Of a stretch of DNA of 64,000 bases, positions 57,839-64,000 are shown piece by piece. This stretch comes from an uncultured Clostridia bacterium. GTDB lineage: Bacteria > Bacillota > Clostridia > Christensenellales > Borkfalkiaceae. A program made the translations under genes and the position numbers. A model generated the notes under the pieces. That model was not told the DNA's origin, made no database searches, and was given only the letters and a program-made list of their open reading frames with translations. The first letter of the stretch is position 1. Every line of letters starts with the position of its first letter. The stretch covers positions 1 to 64,000 of the forward strand of contig CAKQSB010000003.1 in NCBI GenBank assembly GCA_934271735.1, in the 5' to 3' direction.

Positions 57839-59776
57839 ATGGCAGGAAACGAAATTAAAGGCGAAATGATACGAGGTCACGTAGACACGTTCATTTTACT
57901 TTCGCTTTGCGACGGCGATAAAGATTCAAACTCGATCAAATCCGCCATCGAACAAAGATCCGATAATAAATTCACGGTTAAACAAGGAACGTTTTACAGC
58001 GCGATGCAAAGGCTCGTAAAACAGAATTATATCAAAGAATATCGTTCGAGCGCGTCCGACGGAATACGCCGCAAATATTATTCGCTCACGGCAAAAGGCA
58101 ACGAATTTCTTGGCAAAAACCGCGAAGAATGGACGAAATCCCGCGAACTTATCGACAATCTTATCGAAACGCCGTCCGAGCCTTTGCCGGAAACCGAACC
58201 GATCAAAGAGCCTGTCGTCGACGAATTCGACGAATTTAAAAAACTTGTCGACCAGAACGCCGACGGCTACACTTTTTTTGCTCCGGACGATTCCGACGAT
58301 TCTTATCTCGATCGTCTGGGTTCCGAGGTTTTGAGCGATTTAAATAAAGAGCTTGATTCCGCAAAATCGGAAAACGAAACGACCGAAAGCAAAGAAACGG
58401 CATCAAATAAAGAAAACAACGCGGACATTCGGAACGAATTTGACGAAAACGCCGAAAAGGACGACGAAAAATCCGCCTACGATATTTATGACGAAATTTT
58501 ACCTCCCGAAGAAGACGAGCTTTATTCCGAGGCAAAAGACGATAAGATTTCCGATGAAAACGATATTGAATTTTACGATTTCGATTATTCCGAAGAAAAC
58601 AAAGACGACGGATTAAAAGAAGAAAATCCCGAACCGAAAGAAGATACGGAAGATACGACGGAAAGCGAAAATGAAATCGTTTACGACTTCGAGTTGCCGC
58701 CGGAAGAGGAAACAACCGAAAAAGCCGACAACGAAAACTCCCCGTCCGAACCTACGGAAATCCTTAAAGAAGATACGGTCACAAGCGAAGAAAACGCTTT
58801 GGAAAACATTGAAAAATCGCCGATAAAATCTGAAGAAAACTCCTCTGTTTACGAAAACGAAATTAAACGTGAGGCAGAAGCGGCAAAAGCAAAAGAAAAA
58901 CCCGCAAAAAGCAGCGATAAAGACGATTTGCTTTACGTTGAGGACGGCGCGCCGACCAACAGACGAGAATACAAATATCTTTTAGGCAGGCTTTTCCCAA
59001 AAGCCGATGCGGCGCAGGATCAGGACGAGAAAACCGAAAAAAAGAACGGCACGAAACAGATAGACTTCGAAGAATATTCGGGATACGCCGATAAAAACGA
59101 CTATGACGAAGAAGAGGAAATCGGCAAAATCAATGAGGAAAACAACTTCTCCGCTCCCGTAAAAACCGAAAAGACAAACGTTAAAACAACCGAACATACC
59201 GACGTTGCAAAAACGAATTCATATGAAGACAGTTCCGTAAAACAGGAAGATTACGATTTCAGCGATTTATTCAAAATGGCTAAAAACGAAGGTTTTAAGG
59301 TCAGAACTTCCCAGTCAACGAACAAATTCAGCGGAAACGGAATATTTATCAATAAGCTTAATTTGCACGCGTCGCTACTCTTTTACGGGCTTCTGTTCGT
59401 GGAAATGCTTGTTCTGAATTTCGCTCTTTCGGGCGTTCTCGGCTGGAGTTTCGGCGTTAAAGCGATAATCGCGGCCGTTCCGGCGATATTGCCTCTTATT
59501 ATGCTCGGAATTTATCTCGCTTCGCCAAAACGCAAAGTGAGAGAGGTTTCGCAGTTCAAAGACGCAATCACGGTATTTTTGATTATAACGTTCCAGCTGA
59601 TAATCGTCGACCTTTGCGTGGCGTTATTCCTCGAAGTTGACTTCAATAACGTCAAAGAAGTTATGTCGTATCTGGTTGTTCCTTTCATATTGATTATAAA
59701 TATCCCGCTTTTCGCAATTGTTAAATATTCATTGCTCGGAAGCGGCAGATATTTCGACGAATCGAAAGACAACTGA
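57839..59776 (+). CDS. PadR-like winged-helix protein with acidic linker and four membrane segments
   Basis: A 645-residue protein of unusual design. Residues about 10-100 are a PadR-type winged helix (GHVDTFILLSLCDGDKDSNS, TFYSAMQRLVKQNYIKEYRS, RKYYSLTAKGNEFL). Residues about 110-500 are a very acidic, low-complexity linker rich in Asp, Glu, Lys and Asn. Residues about 509-632 contain four membrane segments with a short cytoplasmic tail. PadR proteins are usually about 110-180 residues and soluble; here a DNA-binding head seems tethered to the membrane. AGGAG lies about 5 bases before the ATG. It has a perfect promoter and stands alone; the target genes are unknown. Confidence 0.8.
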   Translation: MAGNEIKGEMIRGHVDTFILLSLCDGDKDSNSIKSAIEQRSDNKFTVKQGTFYSAMQRLVKQNYIKEYRSSASDGIRRKYYSLTAKGNEFLGKNREEWTKSRELIDNLIETPSEPLPETEPIKEPVVDEFDEFKKLVDQNADGYTFFAPDDSDDSYLDRLGSEVLSDLNKELDSAKSENETTESKETASNKENNADIRNEFDENAEKDDEKSAYDIYDEILPPEEDELYSEAKDDKISDENDIEFYDFDYSEENKDDGLKEENPEPKEDTEDTTESENEIVYDFELPPEEETTEKADNENSPSEPTEILKEDTVTSEENALENIEKSPIKSEENSSVYENEIKREAEAAKAKEKPAKSSDKDDLLYVEDGAPTNRREYKYLLGRLFPKADAAQDQDEKTEKKNGTKQIDFEEYSGYADKNDYDEEEEIGKINEENNFSAPVKTEKTNVKTTEHTDVAKTNSYEDSSVKQEDYDFSDLFKMAKNEGFKVRTSQSTNKFSGNGIFINKLNLHASLLFYGLLFVEMLVLNFALSGVLGWSFGVKAIIAAVPAILPLIMLGIYLASPKRKVREVSQFKDAITVFLIITFQLIIVDLCVALFLEVDFNNVKEVMSYLVVPFILIINIPLFAIVKYSLLGSGRYFDESKDN

Positions 59777-59794
59777 AACAATTAAACGTATAAT

Positions 59795-59828
59795 AAAAAA
59801 GTATGGTTTCAAAAGCCATACTTTTTTT
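59795..59828. terminator. Bidirectional terminator between the PadR-like and YgjP-like genes
   Basis: A 12-base stem (AAAAAAGTATGG and CCATACTTTTTT) with a 9-base loop and T runs on both sides, between convergent genes. Confidence 0.88.
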
Positions 59829-59874
59829 ACGCGAATACAAATTTTATCGGATAATACTTAGTGTTCGTCGGGTT

Positions 59875-60558
59875 TTATTTTGAAATTCTCATTTTATTTC
59901 CGAATTCCCGCATATATTTTCTGATTTTTTTCCATTCGGGCATATATTTATCCAGAGCCGAATGAAACCCCTTGCCGTGATCAGGGTATTTAAGGTGCAT
60001 AATTTCATGCAACGTGACGTAATCGGCGCAGAAAACGGGTAAAGAAACGAGATAAAACGACATTCTGATACGTTTTGTATTCGTCGTACAACTTCCCCAC
60101 CTGGACGTCGTATTTCTTATCGTAACCGACGAAGGATAAAGCTCCGTGATTTTCGTCCATTTTGCGAAAGTTACGTCCAAAACCTTTTTCAGTTCTCCGC
60201 TCAAAAATTTTTCTGCGATTTGCGTAGAATTATGCTTTCCGTCGGAGACAATGACAAGCTTATCTTCCGAAATAAAAGCCTTGCTTACGCTACCGTAAAT
60301 CTCTTTAATAATCAATTTTTTTCCGAAAAAATATATCGGATAATCGTTTATTAACGCGTAAACTTCGTTTCCTCTCGTTTTTTCCAGATTTCTTTCAATC
60401 CATTTTTTTTTGGAAATAAAAAACCTTTCCGCGTCGCTTATCGATCTGCTTGAAGGCACGTTCAGAATTACTTTACCGTCCGATTTTACCTTTATGCTTA
60501 TCCGCTTGACTTTTTTAACTCTTACATCCGTTTCTATTCCGTCGATTATTTTAATCAT
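59875..60558 (-). CDS. YgjP-like metallopeptidase (M48/SprT-type)
   Basis: A 227-residue zinc-peptidase-like protein. The blocks are TSRWGSCTTNTKRIRMSFYLVSLP and the zinc site HEIMHLKYPDHGKGFHSAL (HExxH plus a third His). The N-terminal 70 residues form a small beta-rich domain. E. coli YgjP was reported to hydrolyse UTP, so a protease role is not certain. GGGGAA lies about 5 bases before the ATG. It is a single gene, with rny upstream on the same strand behind a terminator. Confidence 0.82.
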   Translation of the reverse strand: MIKIIDGIETDVRVKKVKRISIKVKSDGKVILNVPSSRSISDAERFFISKKKWIERNLEKTRGNEVYALINDYPIYFFGKKLIIKEIYGSVSKAFISEDKLVIVSDGKHNSTQIAEKFLSGELKKVLDVTFAKWTKITELYPSSVTIRNTTSRWGSCTTNTKRIRMSFYLVSLPVFCADYVTLHEIMHLKYPDHGKGFHSALDKYMPEWKKIRKYMREFGNKMRISK

Positions 60559-60611
60559 AAATTCCCCAAGTAAACAAAATAACCAAATCCGCCAATTTTT
60601 AAGACAGAAAA

Positions 60612-60637
60612 CGCCGCTGCGAATTATCGCAACGGCG
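60612..60637 (-). terminator. Terminator after rny
   Basis: An 11-base stem with one mismatch (CGCCGCTGCGA and TCGCAACGGCG) and a 4-base loop. On the minus strand it is followed by GTTTTCTGTCTT, a moderate T run. Confidence 0.65.
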
Positions 60638-60708
60638 GAATCTCCGAAATTCAGCGCATTATCGGAGTCAAACTTACGTTTTAAAGCGTAAATTTTTGTG
60701 CGTAAAAA

Positions 60709-62313
60709 TCATTTAGCATATTCTACGCAACGCCACTCTCTGATAACGTTGACTTTAATCTGACCGGGATATTCAAGCTCGCTTTCGATTTTCTTGGCGA
60801 TATCCTTTGCAAGGAACATAGCCTGATTATCATCGATCTGCTCGGGTTTAACCATAACTCTGACTTCTCTGCCCGCCTGAATGGCAAACGCTTTTTCAAC
60901 GCCTTTGAAGGACGAAGAAATGGTTTCGAGCTGTTCGAGTCTCTTGATATAATTCGTGCTCGTATCGCGCCTTGCGCCGGGTCTTGCACCCGAAATCGCG
61001 TCGGCAGCCTGTACGAGAACGGCTTCGATGCATTTCGGTTCTACGTCGCCGTGGTGAGCCTGAATGCAGTTGATAACGTTTTTGTTTTCTTTATATTTCT
61101 TGGCAAGGTCTACGCCGATCTGAATATGCGTTCCTTCGATCTCGAAATCGACGGCTTTACCGATATCGTGGAGCAAACCTCCGCGTTTTGCAAGGTTTAC
61201 GTCTACGCCGAGTTCGGCAGCCATAAGCCCCGCAAGGTGAGCGACTTCGAGCGAGTGTTGCAACACATTCTGTCCGTAACTCGTTCTGAATTTAAGTCTG
61301 CCGAGAAGCTTTATAAGTTCGGGGTGAATACCGAAAAGCCCTACTTCGAACATTGCGGCTTCGCCCGCTTCTTTTATCTGAACGTCAAGTTCTTTCTTTA
61401 CTTTTTCAACGGTTTCTTCTATCTTTGCGGGATGAATTCTTCCGTCGGAAATGAGTTTTTCGAGCGATAATCTTGCAACTTCTCTTCTTACGGGGTCAAA
61501 TCCCGAAAGAATAACGACTTCGGGCGTATCGTCGATAATAAGTTCGATACCCGTAGCGTTTTCGAGCGCGCGGATATTTCTGCCCTCTCTTCCGATAATT
61601 CTCGCTTTCATATCGTCGCTCGGAAGCGGAACGACCGAAACAGTAATTTCGGAAGCGTGATCGGTGCAGCACTTCTGAATCGCAAGGCTGATAATGTCTT
61701 TGGCCTTCTTGTCCGCCTCGTCCTTAGCCTCCTGCTCCATGCTTCTGACCTGCATCGCAACGTCTTTTCTCGTGTCGTCGAGAATCATTTCGGAAAGCTG
61801 CTTTTTGGCTTCTTCCTTGGAAAGTCCCGAGATTTCTTCGAGTTTTTGAACGACGCTTTCGTACTGCTGATCGATCTTTTCCTGTTTCGCCTGGATGGAA
61901 GCGACTTTCTGGTCGAGATCTTTCTTCTGCTGTTCGAGTTCTTCTTTTTGCTTTAAAAGCCCGCTGTCTCTTTTGTTAAGAAGTTCCTCTTTCTGATTGA
62001 GCCTTTGCTCTGCTTTTTGTAATTCCGCTTTCTTTTCCTTCGTATCGCGTTCAAAATCGTTACGAAGTTTAATCTCCTGCTCTTTTGCTTCGAGAATAGC
62101 CTCTTTTTTTCTTGCCTTACATTCCTGTTCGGCGTCTTCTTTCATTTTCGCTATCACTTGTTCGGCAGTTTCGAGTTTCGCTTTTCTCACATTTTCGGAA
62201 ATCATTCTTCCGAGGAAAAAACCGACAACGCCGAAAACGACGATGCACGCCGCGAGGATACCTATCCATCCTCCGGTCGGCATTAAAAGCAGGGAGTAAA
62301 TGTAGTAGTTCAT
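60709..62313 (-). CDS. rny: Ribonuclease Y
   Basis: A 534-residue endoribonuclease that starts mRNA decay. It has an N-terminal membrane anchor (about 14-38), a coiled coil (about 45-200), a KH domain (IIGREGRNIRALENATGIELIIDD), an HD domain with HDIGKAVDFEIEGTH, and the C-terminal RNase Y domain. The start at 62313 has GGGAGGT 6 bases upstream; an upstream in-frame ATG would add residues before the membrane anchor. A promoter lies about 80 bases upstream and a small hairpin is in the leader. Confidence 0.95.
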   Translation of the reverse strand: MNYYIYSLLLMPTGGWIGILAACIVVFGVVGFFLGRMISENVRKAKLETAEQVIAKMKEDAEQECKARKKEAILEAKEQEIKLRNDFERDTKEKKAELQKAEQRLNQKEELLNKRDSGLLKQKEELEQQKKDLDQKVASIQAKQEKIDQQYESVVQKLEEISGLSKEEAKKQLSEMILDDTRKDVAMQVRSMEQEAKDEADKKAKDIISLAIQKCCTDHASEITVSVVPLPSDDMKARIIGREGRNIRALENATGIELIIDDTPEVVILSGFDPVRREVARLSLEKLISDGRIHPAKIEETVEKVKKELDVQIKEAGEAAMFEVGLFGIHPELIKLLGRLKFRTSYGQNVLQHSLEVAHLAGLMAAELGVDVNLAKRGGLLHDIGKAVDFEIEGTHIQIGVDLAKKYKENKNVINCIQAHHGDVEPKCIEAVLVQAADAISGARPGARRDTSTNYIKRLEQLETISSSFKGVEKAFAIQAGREVRVMVKPEQIDDNQAMFLAKDIAKKIESELEYPGQIKVNVIREWRCVEYAK

Positions 62314-62350
62314 TACACTACCTCCCGTGAATTTGTTAAGTAAAAACAAA

Positions 62351-62372
62351 AATTCTTTGAAAGTAAAGAATT
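62351..62372 (-). promoter_or_regulatory. Hairpin in the rny leader
   Basis: A perfect 8-base inverted repeat (AATTCTTT and AAAGAATT) with a 6-base loop, between the promoter and the ribosome site of rny. Confidence 0.45.
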
Positions 62373-62391
62373 TCGGTAATATACTTATTAT

Positions 62392-62420
62392 ATTTTAACC
62401 TATATTTTATATAAAGTCAA
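62392..62420 (-). promoter_or_regulatory. Promoter of rny
   Basis: On the minus strand: TTGACT (62420-62415), 17 bases, TAAAAT (62397-62392). Confidence 0.7.
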
Positions 62421-62435
62421 TCTATTTAATGAACA

Positions 62436-62481
62436 ATAAAAGCCTTTCAAACAAATTTTTTAAAAAAAATGTTCGAAAGGC
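62436..62481 (-). terminator. Intrinsic terminator after dxs
   Basis: An 11-base stem with one mismatch (GCCTTTCAAAC and GTTCGAAAGGC) with an AT-only loop; on the minus strand it runs into TTTTATTGTT. Confidence 0.75.
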
Positions 62482-62496
62482 ACGATATTTTGTGTT

Positions 62497-64000
62497 TCAA
62501 ATAAGTTTCGACACAATATTTTCTGTTGTAAGCCCTGCTTCCCTAAGCTGCGAAGCCGTTTCGGCATGATTTATAAATTTGTCCGGAAAAGCAATTACCG
62601 ATAAATCCGCACAGATTTTATTTGCCGAAAAATACTCTGAAACCGAACTTCCGAAACCGCCGGAAACGACGTTTTCTTCGATTGTGATAACGTTTTTTCC
62701 GCCGAGACTCATAAGAAAACTTTCGTCCAGAGGTTTAACGCTGCGGCAATTTACGACGGTTACTTTTTTATCCGTAGTACGCGCCGCGTCTTCGGCTATT
62801 CTCAAAGCCCGCGCGCCGACGCACAAAAGAACGTTTTTCTCGGGGTTTTCTCTTGCCGAAATGTCGGAAAACTCCCATAAAGATTCGGAAATCGGCGTAT
62901 GAAATACGAAGTCCGGATTTTCGCCGTTCGGATATCTTATCGCGCAAGGCGAAGAAAGAGAGAGACAATAAGAAAAAACGTCTTTGAGTTCCGTAATGTC
63001 TTTAACTGCAAACACGCGCATATTAGGAATCATTCCGAGATAAGACAAATCGAAAAGTCCCTGATGAGTCGCACCGTCGCTTCCGACCGCCCCCGCTCTG
63101 TCTACCATAAAAATTACGGGCAGATTCTGAAGACACACGTCTTGCATAATCTGGTCGTAAGCACGCTGCAAAAACGTCGAATAAACGCATACGACGGGCT
63201 TTAAACCGCCCGCCGCTTGCCCTGCGGCAAAAGACACGGCGTGTTCCTCGGCAATGCCGACGTCAAAAAACCTTTCGGGGAATTTTTCGGCAAACGAAGT
63301 CAATCCCGTTCCGTCTTTCATAGCGGCGCAAATTGCAGTAATTCTCTCGTCTTTTTCGGCTTTTTCCGAAATAATTTCGCCGACTGCTTTTGAAAAAGTA
63401 CATTCGCTGTGGGCAAAATTTTTACCAACGCCGTGATAAACTTCAGCGTTGTTTTCCGCGTCCGTAAGCCCTTTTCCTTTAACTGTTTTTAAATGCAGTA
63501 TAACTCCTCTGTCCGAATTCTTGACGTTTTCGAGTATCCTTGTAAGCTCGCCGATTTTGTTTCCGTTGAAAATTCCAACGTATTTAAACCCGAGAGAATC
63601 TATCACGGATAAGCCGTTGATACTTCTTTTTACAAAACGTTTAAAACGTTTCAAACCCTTTCCGATAAAACTTTTGCCTATGGTTTTTTCGAAAAACGAC
63701 ATAAATTTGCCGTACGATTTTCTCGTCGTAACCGTTGACATTATTTTATAAAATCCGTTGTTGTTCTTGGAAATCGACATCCCGTTATCGTTAAGGATTA
63801 TTATAAATTTTTTCGGTTTTTTTTCGTTCGTCGTAATTGCTTCGAGATTTTCGCCGTTAAAAAGCGACGCGTCGCCGACAAGATCGATAACGTAATAATC
63901 TTCTTTTAAAGCATCTCGCGCGGCGCAGTAACCGAGGCTCGCCGAAACGGAATTTCCTGCGTGCCCGGCTCCGAAAGCGTCGAAATCGCTTTCCGTACGG
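62497..64000 (-). CDS. dxs: 1-deoxy-D-xylulose-5-phosphate synthase (5' end outside the window)
   Basis: The minus-strand frame is open to the window edge and yields about 500 residues of Dxs; roughly the first 110 are missing. Dxs makes DXP from pyruvate and glyceraldehyde phosphate with thiamine diphosphate, the first step of the MEP isoprenoid pathway. Visible blocks are DAFGAGHAGNS, LNDNGMSISKNNNGF, KTVKGKGL, the catalytic Glu in VGIAEEHAVSFAAG and DRAGAVGSDGATHQG. The normally invariant GDG of the cofactor site reads GDA (VGDASLFNGENLEAI), and the insert between the two domains is short. It sits apart from ispA (47556) in this genome. Confidence 0.88.
   Translation of the reverse strand, partial: RTESDFDAFGAGHAGNSVSASLGYCAARDALKEDYYVIDLVGDASLFNGENLEAITTNEKKPKKFIIILNDNGMSISKNNNGFYKIMSTVTTRKSYGKFMSFFEKTIGKSFIGKGLKRFKRFVKRSINGLSVIDSLGFKYVGIFNGNKIGELTRILENVKNSDRGVILHLKTVKGKGLTDAENNAEVYHGVGKNFAHSECTFSKAVGEIISEKAEKDERITAICAAMKDGTGLTSFAEKFPERFFDVGIAEEHAVSFAAGQAAGGLKPVVCVYSTFLQRAYDQIMQDVCLQNLPVIFMVDRAGAVGSDGATHQGLFDLSYLGMIPNMRVFAVKDITELKDVFSYCLSLSSPCAIRYPNGENPDFVFHTPISESLWEFSDISARENPEKNVLLCVGARALRIAEDAARTTDKKVTVVNCRSVKPLDESFLMSLGGKNVITIEENVVSGGFGSSVSEYFSANKICADLSVIAFPDKFINHAETASQLREAGLTTENIVSKLI

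Overview
The window looks like a chromosome segment of an anaerobic, endospore-forming member of the Clostridia, probably an uncultured gut-type lineage. Taxonomy is inferred from gene content and order only. The evidence is the complete spoIIAA-spoIIAB-sigF operon, the complete spoIIIAA-AH operon, spoIVB, spoVAD-spoVAE, yunB, gerW/ytfJ, a spoIIM-like gene and two sporulation-type D-Ala-D-Ala carboxypeptidases, together with rubrerythrin and Shine-Dalgarno and promoter signals of Firmicutes type. Core genes have a moderate G+C content and favour CCG, TCG and GCG codons. The first about 2.2 kb is clearly more AT-rich and uses other codons, so it looks like acquired DNA.

Layout. 1-2650: accessory module (end of an unknown gene, then a 672-residue putative PIN-like membrane protein) and a 435-base gene-poor stretch. 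2654-6050: lactaldehyde reductase (fucO-like), a maltose/galactoside-type acetyltransferase, a decayed stretch, and a lipoprotein with a collagen-like stalk and BspA-type leucine-rich repeats. 6187-8265: spore genes spoVAD, spoVAE and yunB. 8339-15758: U32 peptidase-family protein, mutS2, a small membrane protein, cysteine desulfurase and thiI. 15775-17988 (minus): class A penicillin-binding protein. 18059-24937: miaB-mutS-mutL-miaA. 24987-26588 (minus): lexA plus a DEDDh exonuclease, with a LexA-like box overlapping the lexA promoter. 26739-32960: Cys-rich small protein, M50 protease, scpA, scpB, a DUF2953-like protein, gerW, D-Ala-D-Ala carboxypeptidase, rluB and a coiled-coil protein. 33091-37831: S51 peptidase, two-component system, 8-TM membrane protein, lgt. 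37966-38694: tRNA-Pro and rubrerythrin. 38889-41096: spoIIA operon and trmB. 41206-45736: spoIIIA operon. 45864-53962: asp23, nusB, folD, ispA, tlyA, nadK, argR, recN, spoIVB, spoIIM-like. 54092-57599: dacF-like, then hflX and a xerC-like recombinase on the minus strand. 57839-59776: membrane-anchored PadR-like regulator. 59875-64000 (minus): YgjP-like metalloprotease, RNase Y and a 5'-truncated (window edge) dxs.

How they work together. Most of the window serves sporulation (forespore sigma factor and its control, the SpoIIIA channel, SpoIVB signalling, DPA uptake, cortex remodelling), DNA repair and SOS (MutS, MutL, MutS2, RecN, LexA, exonuclease), tRNA/rRNA modification (MiaA, MiaB, ThiI, TrmB, RluB, TlyA) and chromosome segregation (ScpAB, Xer recombinase). 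The folD-to-spoIVB block lacks xseA/xseB, dxs and spo0A, which often sit there in Clostridia; a dxs lies about 14 kb away.

The most notable signals are: (i) a recurring TATAAT-N5-7-ATG arrangement without a Shine-Dalgarno sequence, which predicts several leaderless mRNAs; (ii) the AT-rich PIN-like/coiled-coil/transmembrane protein at the left edge; (iii) the PadR winged-helix protein joined by a long acidic linker to four membrane segments; and (iv) a lexA-exonuclease operon under a divergent LexA-type operator.
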